A DNA stretch of 64,000 nt from Salinibacter pepae (GTDB lineage Bacteria; Bacteroidota; Rhodothermia; Rhodothermales; Salinibacteraceae), in NCBI RefSeq assembly GCF_947077775.1, contig NZ_CAMTTE010000001.1:372001-436000 (forward strand), in the 5' to 3' direction. Position 1 is the first letter of the stretch. Each line of letters opens with the position of its first letter. Shown here one piece after another: positions 16,405 through 24,816 of this stretch. The notes beneath the pieces are model-generated. The model did no database searches. It had not been told where the DNA came from and saw nothing but the letters and a program-made list of their open reading frames with translations. A program made the position numbers and the translations under genes.

Positions 16405-17004
16405 AAGTGGCTAGTGCTCAGTCGAGTCTATTGGAGGATGAAAGTCAGGGGTGAGGGGTACGAGACTGGGACAAGCCCGGTTGATGGGACCGGCCGGAGC
16501 GGCCCTGAACGCTACACGCCAGCAGGGGGAAGGCCCGTAGAATCAGTCTCTCACAAGCGAATACAACAGCATACGTGCAAGCAGATCCGTAGGCTCTGCT
16601 TCACAATTACCTAGTATACACAGCCCGGCAGAGGTTGTCAAAGGACGAAATTGACGAATTTACGCGCACCCCGGGTTTTTGCGGCTGCTTTTCGTGAACG
16701 AAGTGGGAAGAACACGTTCAGGCAACGTTTACCGACCGTGCCCGACACGCCGAGGCGCGAGTATCGAGATTATCGAAACGCCCCCGTTCTCAAGGGACCC
16801 GCCCGTCCAGGGTTCCTCTCCGTTCCGCCCCTGACGGCCGTGAACACTCCTTCAACAATACCTCGGGGCCCCACGACTTTTGCCCAAATTCACCGGTTCG
16901 TGTAGCGTGACGCGTTCCGTCCCTCATTGGAATCAATTCGGCGGCCCGGTATGTTGCGGACGTGTCCCACTCGCCCCCATGATTCCCTGGACTCCCGTAC
17001 GTTT
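16405..17004. other. 600-bp divergent intergenic region, exbB / polX
   Basis: No convincing gene. A short frame at 16651-16905 has no sensible composition. The part nearest exbB holds a consensus-like sigma70 promoter and a roughly 200-base untranslated leader. The stretch 16640-16700 is unusually AT-rich for this genome and contains AAATT-GACG-AATTT. No riboswitch or terminator was recognised. Confidence 0.6.
16613..16641 (-). promoter_or_regulatory. Consensus-like sigma70 promoter for the exb operon
   Basis: On the minus strand TTGACA (16636-16641) is followed by a 17-base spacer and TATACT (16613-16618). The -35 is perfect and the -10 matches five of six. Predicted initiation near 16606 would give a leader of about 200 bases before the exbB ATG. 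Confidence 0.75.
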
Positions 17005-18681
17005 ATGCGCAACGACGAGGTTGCCCAGATTTTACAGGAAACGGCCGACCTGCTCGAACTCACGGGCGGAAACCCGCACCGGGCCCGGGCCTTCGCCCGG
17101 GCGGCCCGGTCCCTGCAGGACCTCGACGCCCCCGCCGCCGACCAGCTCCGTGAGGACACCCTCGTCGAGGTGTCGGGCATTGGGGACGGCATGGCGGATC
17201 ACATCGGCGACATTGTTCACGGGGGCTCGTTCGCCCTTCGGGACGAGTTGCTCAGTGCCGTCCCGCCCGGCCTCCTGGATGTCTTGCAGGTGAACGGGCT
17301 CGGGACGAAACGAACCCGCCGCCTCTGGACGGAGCTCGACATTGCCTCGCTCGACGAGCTGGAGCACGCCGCGGAGGCCGACCGGATCACCGCCCTCGAC
17401 GGCTTCGGCGCCAAGACGCAGCAGAACATTCTGGAGAACGTGCGCCAGCTCCGGCGCTACGAAGCACAGTGGCGCCTCGCCGACGCCTGGGCGGCAGCCT
17501 ATTCCTTTCTCCAGTCGCTCCGGGGCCTCGACGCGGTCGACCGCGCCGTGCCCGCCGGGGCCCTCCGGCGCCACACCGAAACGATGGAGCGGGCCGACGT
17601 TCTCGTGTCTACGGCCACCGTCCCCTCAGTCGTGGACTGGCTCGACACGCACCTCGACGCCCCGACCCGAGAGGACTCGGTGGTGACGGGCCGCCTCGAC
17701 GAGGGACTGCCGGTCGCGGTCCACCTCACGTCGCCGGACCGGTTCGGAACGGCCTGGTGGCGCACCACCGGCACCGCCGCCCACTGCACTGCGGTGACCG
17801 AACACGCCGACTCCCCCGCCGATCACGCTGACGAAGAGGCCCTCTACCGGGCCGCCGGATTGGCGGTCGTGCCGCCGGCCCTCCGCGAAGGGCAAGGGGA
17901 GGTGCAGGCGGCGGCCGACGATGCGCTGCCGGAGCTGCTCACGACGGAGGACCTCGACGGCTGCCTCCACAACCACTCCACCTACAGCGACGGGGCGCAC
18001 ACCCTGCGCGAGATGGCCCTAGCGGCGCGGGACCGCGGCTATTCGTACTTCGGCATCTGCGACCACAGCCAGTCGCTCCGCATTGCCGACGGCCTCTCGC
18101 CCGAGGAGGTCCGCGATCAACGCGACGCGGTGGACCGGCTCAACGACGAGCATGCGGACGACGAGCCCCCCTTCCGGATTTTCCACGGCATTGAGAGCGA
18201 CATTCTCCGCGACGGATCCCTCGACTACGAGCAGGAGGTCCTCGAGACCTTCGATTTCGTGGTGGGGAGTGTCCACACCGGCTTTAGCATGACGGAGGAG
18301 GAAGCCACCGAGCGCCTCGTCCGCGCCGTCGAAACCCCGCACACCCGCATCCTCGGCCACCCGACGGGCCGCCTCCTCCTGGGCCGGGAGGGGTACCCGA
18401 TCGACCACGAACGTGTGATTGCGGCGTGCGCCGAGCACGACGTGGCGTTGGAGTTGAACGCCAACCCGCACCGGCTCGACCTCGACTGGCGATGGGTTCG
18501 TCACGCCACCGACCAGGGGGTCCTGATCTCGATCAACCCGGACGCCCACGCAACCGCGGAACTCGACTACGTGAAGTGGGGCGTGGCCGTGGGCCGGAAG
18601 GGCTGGCTCACGCCCGACCAGTGCCTCAACGCGAAGTCCCTGGATGCCTTCGTGCAGTGGCTCGATGACACCCGGCCGTAG
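17005..18681 (+). CDS. polX: PolX-family protein: degenerate X-family polymerase domain plus PHP phosphoesterase domain
   Basis: Protein of 558 aa with the bacterial PolX layout: N-terminal HhH domain (about 1-150, including VSGIGDGMADHIGDI and LDGFGAKTQQNIL), X-family polymerase domain (150-310) and C-terminal PHP domain (315-558). The PHP metal ligands look complete: LHNHSTYSDG, ICDHSQ, GIESDI, GSVHTGF, LGHPTGR and NPDAHAT. In the polymerase domain the first and third catalytic Asp appear lost: RADVLV has Arg196 where Asp is expected, and VAVHLTS has His240. The likely surviving activity is a PHP exonuclease or phosphoesterase in DNA repair. The ATG at 17005 gives the family-like start. Confidence 0.88.
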   Translation: MRNDEVAQILQETADLLELTGGNPHRARAFARAARSLQDLDAPAADQLREDTLVEVSGIGDGMADHIGDIVHGGSFALRDELLSAVPPGLLDVLQVNGLGTKRTRRLWTELDIASLDELEHAAEADRITALDGFGAKTQQNILENVRQLRRYEAQWRLADAWAAAYSFLQSLRGLDAVDRAVPAGALRRHTETMERADVLVSTATVPSVVDWLDTHLDAPTREDSVVTGRLDEGLPVAVHLTSPDRFGTAWWRTTGTAAHCTAVTEHADSPADHADEEALYRAAGLAVVPPALREGQGEVQAAADDALPELLTTEDLDGCLHNHSTYSDGAHTLREMALAARDRGYSYFGICDHSQSLRIADGLSPEEVRDQRDAVDRLNDEHADDEPPFRIFHGIESDILRDGSLDYEQEVLETFDFVVGSVHTGFSMTEEEATERLVRAVETPHTRILGHPTGRLLLGREGYPIDHERVIAACAEHDVALELNANPHRLDLDWRWVRHATDQGVLISINPDAHATAELDYVKWGVAVGRKGWLTPDQCLNAKSLDAFVQWLDDTRP

Positions 18682-18719
18682 GGCCCGCTGCTCGTTTCCA
18701 CGTCCCATTCCCCAAGCTC

Positions 18720-20690
18720 GTGTCTCGACGCCTCTACCTTGGGCTCGCGGGGGGGCTCATCGCTGTCGGCGGCGCCGTCCTGTGGTGGGCCCTCAGCGGC
18801 CCGGTCTCGCCCCCACCGGCCGCGCATCCGATCGCGGACCTCCGGGATACCACGACGATCGGCTGGACGGATCGCCATACCGTGACGATCGAAGCCCCCC
18901 ACGCGACCGACGCGCTCACGGCATTGGGCTACGTGCACGGCATGAAGCGGGCCTGGACGCTGACGGTGTGGCATCACACGGCCCTTGGCACGCTCTCCAC
19001 CGCGTTCGGCGACGGCCTCGTGCCCGTCGATCGACATGCGCGTCGGCTCGGCTTCGCGCACCACGCGCGCCGGGCCTACGAGCGGCTCGGCACCGCAACC
19101 CGGGAGCGCCTTCAGGCCTACGCCCGCGGCCTGAACGCGGCCCTCCGGTCTACCCGCGTGCAGCAGCGGGAGCCCTTTCTGCACTTCGACCGCGTCCCGA
19201 AGCGCTGGGCCCCCTGGCACTCGTTGGCCCTCGCACGGCTGGTGGCCTGGACGGGCACCGCCCCGACGGCCGCCCCCACGGCTGCCCCCGATTCCGGCCT
19301 GGCCGACTTTCGGGCCGCCGACCGTCGGCTCCGACGCTGGCTCCGCCTGCATGGGCGGTCGCGCAGCGTGGCGTGGGCCGCCGGTGCACCGGGCGACACG
19401 ACCCGGACCGTTCTCTTCGCCAAGCACGTGCTGGGGGCCACGGCCGATCCGGTGGTGCAGGAGGTCGTCATTCGGCGCCCCGATGCCGCCCCCATGGTCG
19501 CGGCCTCCCTCCCGGGCGCTCCGCTCTTCCCGACCGGCCGCACGAACGGGCGTCGATGGACCTATCTGCTCCACAGCGACGCCACACTCGTCCCGATCGA
19601 GGTTGACTCCGCAGCGGCCCGCTCCCGCCACGAGCGCATCGCGCCGGCCCGGGGCGGCGAGCAGCTGGTTGAGATTCAGCGGCACGGGGCGCGGGTCCGC
19701 GTGGGCCCCATTTCCCCCGACTCGGCCTGGGTGTTGGAGTGGCCCGGCCTCCGCGCCCGCACGGATCTGCCGCGGTGGCTCGCCACGGCCAACCTGGACG
19801 CGCGGCACGACGCCGCCGCGCCGGACTTCCATCTCGTGGAGGGCGAGGGGCTCCAGGTGGACTCGACGGGAGCGTGGTCGGTCCAGGGCCAACCGCCCGT
19901 GGTCGACCGCGGGCCCGCCTCCATCCTCGTCGGTCGGTCCGGCTGGGCCGCCCACCAGGCCGACGTGCTCCGGGCGCAGGCCCGGTCCGGTCCCGCTGCT
20001 CCGGCCCAGTGGAGCGCGAGCGACTCGAGCACCTGGGCGGCCGCCCTCCTTCCGACCCTCGTGCCCGACCTGGCGTCGCTCAACGCCCCCGACTCCACGA
20101 CCATCGACGCCCGCTCCTACCTGCGCAACTGGGACGCCGTCTACGATCCGGCCAGCATCGGGGCGGTCGTCTTTGCGGAGTGGATGCGCGCCTACCGACG
20201 CGAGATTGGCCGTCGCCCAACCCCAACCGATTCGGTCTTCTTTGCGGGGCCGCGCCGGCGCCGAACATTTCGCGCGGCCGTCGACTCGCTCACGCGTCGC
20301 TACGGCACCGACGTGCGACAGTGGCGGTGGGAGCGCGCTGCCTCCGAGCGCCGCTTCTTTCCCGTATGGGCGGTCGACAGTCTCGTCGCGGAGGACGTGT
20401 CCGCACTGAGCAGCACCCGATTCGCGCCGCTGGACCGTCCCGGCCGGGGCCACGCCTCCACCCTTTCCGGGGGGCCGTCTCGGATCAACCCGCTTCCCCT
20501 CGGGCCCGCCCCAACGCACTGGGACGGGTGGATGCAGGGCCCCCGCGGCGGCCTCACGGTGCGGCGCCTGCGGTTCGAGCCCTCACGGTTCTTTGCCCGC
20601 TCCCTCCTGTCCCGTGACCGTCCCCCGCCCGTCTCGGTCCAGCGGGCCCCGGTCAAGAACACGACCCGTCTCGTGCCCCCATCCCCGTAG
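18720..20690 (+). CDS. Penicillin acylase-like (Ntn hydrolase) protein
   Basis: Protein of 656 aa with an uncleaved-looking N-terminal hydrophobic segment (residues 5-25). ALGYVHGMKRAW and the LQAYARGLNA region match the alpha part of penicillin acylase/acyl-homoserine lactone acylases. The expected autocatalytic Ser, which becomes the N-terminus of the beta chain, is Ser216 in SRSVAWAAG (family form SNAWAVSG). LPGAPLFPTGRTNGRRW and LRNWDAVYDPASIG support the fold. Sequence around the Ser is unusual, so substrate and activity are uncertain; a fatty or aromatic amide is most likely. The GTG start is 38 bp after polX. Confidence 0.75.
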   Translation: MSRRLYLGLAGGLIAVGGAVLWWALSGPVSPPPAAHPIADLRDTTTIGWTDRHTVTIEAPHATDALTALGYVHGMKRAWTLTVWHHTALGTLSTAFGDGLVPVDRHARRLGFAHHARRAYERLGTATRERLQAYARGLNAALRSTRVQQREPFLHFDRVPKRWAPWHSLALARLVAWTGTAPTAAPTAAPDSGLADFRAADRRLRRWLRLHGRSRSVAWAAGAPGDTTRTVLFAKHVLGATADPVVQEVVIRRPDAAPMVAASLPGAPLFPTGRTNGRRWTYLLHSDATLVPIEVDSAAARSRHERIAPARGGEQLVEIQRHGARVRVGPISPDSAWVLEWPGLRARTDLPRWLATANLDARHDAAAPDFHLVEGEGLQVDSTGAWSVQGQPPVVDRGPASILVGRSGWAAHQADVLRAQARSGPAAPAQWSASDSSTWAAALLPTLVPDLASLNAPDSTTIDARSYLRNWDAVYDPASIGAVVFAEWMRAYRREIGRRPTPTDSVFFAGPRRRRTFRAAVDSLTRRYGTDVRQWRWERAASERRFFPVWAVDSLVAEDVSALSSTRFAPLDRPGRGHASTLSGGPSRINPLPLGPAPTHWDGWMQGPRGGLTVRRLRFEPSRFFARSLLSRDRPPPVSVQRAPVKNTTRLVPPSP

Positions 20691-20718
20691 CCCTCGTGGA
20701 CCATCGGGGCCGCGAGGG
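20691..20718. terminator. Possible terminator hairpin between convergent genes
   Basis: CCCTCGTGG (20691-20699) can pair with CCGCGAGGG (20710-20718) with one mismatch, in the 34-bp gap between two convergent genes. There is no clear T run, so the call rests on position and symmetry. Confidence 0.35.
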
Positions 20719-20724
20719 ACGGGG

Positions 20725-22710
20725 CTACGCCTCCTGAACCTGCCGCCGTATTTCTTCGGGGACGCTCGGGTCGCGGAGGGTGGTGGTGTCGCCGAGGTCC
20801 TTCCCGTTGGAGATGTTTTCGAGGAGGCGACGCATAATCTTGCCGGAGCGCGTCTTGGGGAGATCCCCGACGAAGATGACGTTTCCCGGGCGGGCAAAGG
20901 CCCCGATCTCTTTCTCAACGGCGGCGACGATGTCCTGCCGGAGCTCGTCGGACGCCGCCACCCCGTCGCGGGGCGTGACGTACACGTCGGGCACGTTTCC
21001 CTTCTGGTCGTCCTGCCGCGCGGCCACTGCGGCCTCGGCCACCTCGGACACCTGGGCCACGGCCGACTCCAGCTCCATGGTGCCGAGCCGGTGCCCGGCC
21101 ACGTTCATCACGTCGTCGAGGCGTCCCAGGACGCGGAAGTAGCCGTCCTGGGCGTGCACGGCCCCGTCCCCGGCCTCGTAGACCCAGTCGCGCCAGTCGT
21201 CGGAGTCAACGTCCGAGAAGCGGCGCCAGTACTCGTTGATGAAGCGCTGGTCGTCGCCGTACACGGTCTGCAGCATGCCCGGCCAGGGGCGCTCGATCAC
21301 CAAGTTGCCGGCCTGCCCGCTCGCGGCCTCCACAGGGGTGCCGTTGTTGTCGTAGATGGCCGGCTGGATGCCGGGGCACGGACGCCCGGCCGAGCCGGGC
21401 TTCATGTCCTGTAGGGCCGGCAGATTGGTGATGAGATGGCCCCCCGTCTCCGTCTGCCACCACGTGTCGACGATGACGGCGTCCTCGTTTCCGATGTGCG
21501 TGTAGTACCAGAGCCACGCCTCCGGCTGAATCGGCTCTCCGACCGTCGTCATGTGGCGGAAGTTGAAGTCGTAGGACGCCGGGTGCTCCTTCCCCCACTT
21601 CATGTACATCCGCACCGCCGTGGGGGAGGTGTGGAAGATGTCGACGTCGTGCCGCTCGGCAATTTCCCAGGTGACGCCCTTGTGCGGATGGTCGGGCGCG
21701 CCCTCCCGCATCACGCTCGTCGTGCCCAGGGCGAGCGGGCCGTAGACAATGTAGGAGTGGCCGGTAATCCATCCGATGTCGGCGGCACACCAGTAGGTGT
21801 CATTGGGCTTGATGTCGAGAACGTACTTCGACGTGCCCGCCACATAGCTGAGGTAGCCGCCGGTCCGGTGCTGGGCCCCCTTCGGCTTGCCGGTGGTGCC
21901 GGACGTGTACATCAGGAAGAGGATGTCTTCGGCGTCGCGCGACACCGGCTCCACCCGTGCCCGCTCGTTGTTGGCGAGGAGCTCGGACATGAGGATGTCG
22001 CGTCCCTCCTCCAGGTCGGCCTCGGGGTGAAGGGTTCCCTCGTGGCGCTCCCACACCAGCACCGTGTCGATGTCGGTGTCCGCCTCCTCCACGGCGGTGT
22101 CGGCCTTCTCCTTGTGGTGCAAGAACTCGCCCCGCCGGTAGTAGCCGTCGATCGTGACGATGACGTCGGAGTCGGCATCGGTGGCGCGCTGGGCGAGGGC
22201 GCTGGCCGAGAAGCCGCCAAAGACGACCGAGTGCGGCGCGCCGATGCGGGCACAGGCGAGCATGGTGATGGGCAGCGCGGGCACCATCGGAAGGTGGAGC
22301 GTGACCACATCGTCCTCCTGGACGCCCACGTCGCGGAGTGAGGCCGCCATCTTGTTGACTTCCCGGTAGAGATCCCGGTACGTCAGCGTGCGTCGGGTGC
22401 CGTCCTCGCCTTCCCAGATGAAGGCCGCCTGGTTGGGCCGTTCGTGGAGGTGACGGTCCACGCAGTTGTAGCAGGCGTTGAGCTCGCCGCCCGCAAACCA
22501 CTCGAAGAAGGGCGGGTCGGACCCGTCGAAGGCCTCGTCCCACCGGGTGTCCCAGTCCAGAAGGTCGGCGTACTCCTCAAACCCTTCGGGAAAGTCGTCG
22601 AACCGATCGTAGATCGCCGGGTCCGACACGTTGGCCTGCCCCACGAACGCGGAGGAGGGCCGGAGATACTCTTGGTCGGAGAGTCGGGCTTCGAGGGCGG
22701 CGTCGGCCAT
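20725..22710 (-). CDS. acs: Acetyl-CoA synthetase
   Basis: AMP-forming ligase of 661 aa that activates acetate to acetyl-CoA. The ATP loop is YTSGTTGKPKGAQH near residue 265; TWWQTETGG and the C-terminal catalytic Lys in KTRSGKIMRR are present. That Lys is the usual target of reversible acetylation. Length and N-terminal ACAS segment agree with acetate-specific Acs rather than propionyl- or acyl-CoA ligases. The ATG at 22710 is preferred; a TTG at 22719 would add three residues. The 123-bp upstream gap to the PabB-PabC gene holds a weak palindrome near 22817. Confidence 0.95.
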   Translation of the reverse strand: MADAALEARLSDQEYLRPSSAFVGQANVSDPAIYDRFDDFPEGFEEYADLLDWDTRWDEAFDGSDPPFFEWFAGGELNACYNCVDRHLHERPNQAAFIWEGEDGTRRTLTYRDLYREVNKMAASLRDVGVQEDDVVTLHLPMVPALPITMLACARIGAPHSVVFGGFSASALAQRATDADSDVIVTIDGYYRRGEFLHHKEKADTAVEEADTDIDTVLVWERHEGTLHPEADLEEGRDILMSELLANNERARVEPVSRDAEDILFLMYTSGTTGKPKGAQHRTGGYLSYVAGTSKYVLDIKPNDTYWCAADIGWITGHSYIVYGPLALGTTSVMREGAPDHPHKGVTWEIAERHDVDIFHTSPTAVRMYMKWGKEHPASYDFNFRHMTTVGEPIQPEAWLWYYTHIGNEDAVIVDTWWQTETGGHLITNLPALQDMKPGSAGRPCPGIQPAIYDNNGTPVEAASGQAGNLVIERPWPGMLQTVYGDDQRFINEYWRRFSDVDSDDWRDWVYEAGDGAVHAQDGYFRVLGRLDDVMNVAGHRLGTMELESAVAQVSEVAEAAVAARQDDQKGNVPDVYVTPRDGVAASDELRQDIVAAVEKEIGAFARPGNVIFVGDLPKTRSGKIMRRLLENISNGKDLGDTTTLRDPSVPEEIRRQVQEA

Positions 22711-22816
22711 GACAGGCAAATGGATGGTGTGCAGAGCGGCGAAGTGCGGGGGCGCCCCATCCGGAAGGGCTTTGATTTTTCGGAGGGTTGCCCACTTCCA
22801 CTGGGGCTACCTTAGG

Positions 22817-22834
22817 AATTTGGGGGCCCAATTT
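22817..22834 (-). terminator. Possible terminator after pabBC
   Basis: AATTTGGG and CCCAATTT flank a two-base loop, 7 of 8 pairs, at the very end of the PabB-PabC gene on the minus strand. No T run follows, so it is a weak candidate. Confidence 0.3.
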
Positions 22835-24705
22835 CAACTCGGAGCGGGGACCTCGGCGGCCACCGCAAGCTCCGCCTCGCACCAGCCCCGCACTGCGTTG
22901 CAGCAGTACAGGGCGTCCGCCTCTCGAAGGTCCTGAAGGCGCAAGGGGCGCTCCGCAGCCTCCAGACGCGTCTCCAATACGTAGTCCCGATACACGCCCG
23001 CCAGGAGGCCGGCCTCCACCGGCGGGGTCCACAGTGCATCGCCCCGCTGAACGAACACGTTGCTGTAGGCGCCCTCGGTCACCTGCCCGTCCTGATTCAG
23101 GAGAATCGCCTCGTCGAACCCCTCGTCGCGGGCCCTGCGGAGGGCGCGCTCGTACAGGCCGCGCCGCGTGGTCTTGTGGAAGAACAGCGGGTCGGAGCGG
23201 TCCACCCGCTCCTCCGCAATGGTCAGCCGCCACGGCACGCCCGACGCCCCCTGGATCGGGGTGGTCTGAACCGCGATGCGGCCCCAGCGGTCGAGCGTCG
23301 CTCGAACCTTGGCGTGCGGTTCGTTCTCGTTTCCAGCCACCGCCCGCCGCACGCGGCGCCGAAGCCGCGCCTCGTCGAAAGGGAACGAGAAGTAGTCGGC
23401 CGAACGGGCGAGACGTGCCACGTGGCGGTCGAGAAATTCAATCTGCCCGTCGTCGGCACGCATCGTTTCGATGAGCTTCAGGTCCTCGTCGGGGGCCGTC
23501 GTCGATGTCGTCTGCACGGACCGGTCCTGCGTCAGAAAATCGCCCTTCAGCTTACACTCGTCGTATTCGGCCGCCGGGTCGGAGTCCCATACGATGCCGC
23601 TGCCAATGCCCATGGTGCCGTCGCCCCCGTCGAGGACGGCGGTGCGGATGGCCACGCTGAAGACGGCCTCGTCCGGGCCCGCCATGCCGACAGCCCCACA
23701 GTAGACGCCGCGGGGATCCGATTCCAGGGTTCGGATGGTCCGCATGGCGCGGCGCTTGGGGGCCCCGGTGATGGAGCCGCACGGAAACAGCGCGCGGAGC
23801 ACCTCGGCGAGGCCCGTCTTGTCTCGGAGGCGCCCCTCGACGGTGGACGTCATCTGCGTGACCGTCCGGTACGGCTCCGTGTCGTAGAGGGACGGCACCG
23901 TGACCGTGCCCGGGCGGCAGCACACCGACAGGTCGTTGCGGAGCAGGTCGACAATCATCAGGTTCTCCGCCCGGTTTTTCGGGTCGGCGGCAAGCTCGTC
24001 CCGCAGGGCTTGGTCCTCTTCCAGGGTGCGGCCGCGCCGGATGGTGCCCTTCATGGGCCGGGTCACCAGCCGGTCGCACTCGCGCCGAAAAAACAGTTCG
24101 GGCGACAGGGACAGGATCTGTCGGTCGCCGCAGTGCAGGTACGCGGCGTACGGGACGGGCTGACGGGCCCGCAGGCGACGGTAGAGGCCCCGCGGGTCGC
24201 CCTCCAGGCGAAAGCGGAGCGGCGCCGTGTAGTTGATCTGATACACGTTCCCCTTTCCGATCTGGCGCCGGACCGCCCGAATGTCCTCGATGTAGTCCGA
24301 CTCCGCGACGCCGAGCCGAAGGTCCTCCACGGCAGGACGCCCGTCGAGGGTTCGCAGGCCCGCCTCCACGTCCGCCGGCGCGAGGCGGCACGGCGCATCG
24401 TAGACGCCAAACCACGCCAGGGGGGAGTCGGCCCGGTCCGGTACGTCAAGGTCGACGAACGGATAGCCGGCCTCGTACGAGAGATACCCCGCAACGTAGT
24501 GGCCGCGGGCGGTTTCCCGCTGGAGCGTTTCGACCAGCCCCTTCACGGCCGCCGCGGTCGACGCGGTGTGGACGCGTTTCGGGGCCGTGAAGCCGTAGCT
24601 CCACTGGTTTTCGGCGTCGGGCCGGGCCGAGTCGAGCAGGACGGTTCCCGGGCGGGCGAGGGACTGAGGGTCAAACACGAGGTGCTGGAGGGATCCGTGG
24701 GGCAA
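22834..24705 (-). CDS. pabBC: Fused aminodeoxychorismate synthase component I and aminodeoxychorismate lyase (PabB-PabC)
   Basis: Bifunctional 623-aa enzyme making p-aminobenzoate for folate. Residues 1-370 are the chorismate-binding PabB domain: RPMKGTIRRG with the PabB-type Lys, NLMIVDLLRND, GSITGAPKRRAM and the GIGSGIVWDSDP end. Residues 390-623 are a fold-type IV PLP lyase (PabC): the PLP Lys is in FFHKTTRRGLYE, and TEGAYSNVFV carries the expected Glu. No glutaminase domain is present, so ammonia must come from a partner, plausibly the TrpG at 1241-1843. The start is uncertain: TTG at 24705 is the longest, with GTG nine codons later as an alternative. Confidence 0.9.
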   Translation of the reverse strand: MPHGSLQHLVFDPQSLARPGTVLLDSARPDAENQWSYGFTAPKRVHTASTAAAVKGLVETLQRETARGHYVAGYLSYEAGYPFVDLDVPDRADSPLAWFGVYDAPCRLAPADVEAGLRTLDGRPAVEDLRLGVAESDYIEDIRAVRRQIGKGNVYQINYTAPLRFRLEGDPRGLYRRLRARQPVPYAAYLHCGDRQILSLSPELFFRRECDRLVTRPMKGTIRRGRTLEEDQALRDELAADPKNRAENLMIVDLLRNDLSVCCRPGTVTVPSLYDTEPYRTVTQMTSTVEGRLRDKTGLAEVLRALFPCGSITGAPKRRAMRTIRTLESDPRGVYCGAVGMAGPDEAVFSVAIRTAVLDGGDGTMGIGSGIVWDSDPAAEYDECKLKGDFLTQDRSVQTTSTTAPDEDLKLIETMRADDGQIEFLDRHVARLARSADYFSFPFDEARLRRRVRRAVAGNENEPHAKVRATLDRWGRIAVQTTPIQGASGVPWRLTIAEERVDRSDPLFFHKTTRRGLYERALRRARDEGFDEAILLNQDGQVTEGAYSNVFVQRGDALWTPPVEAGLLAGVYRDYVLETRLEAAERPLRLQDLREADALYCCNAVRGWCEAELAVAAEVPAPS

Positions 24706-24816
24706 CGCCTGTCAACCTAAGGTACGTTCCCCCCAGTGCTTCGTTGCCCCACCGACGCCTTCGTCCGCAACGATCCTCAAACACCAGCTCGCCTCCGTTC
24801 TGTCCGCCATCGGGTC

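Noticed and set aside
16651-16905. 84-codon frame in the exbB-polX gap
   Set aside because: Arg/Pro-rich without hydrophobic pattern, in a promoter-bearing AT-rich region; unlikely to be a gene.
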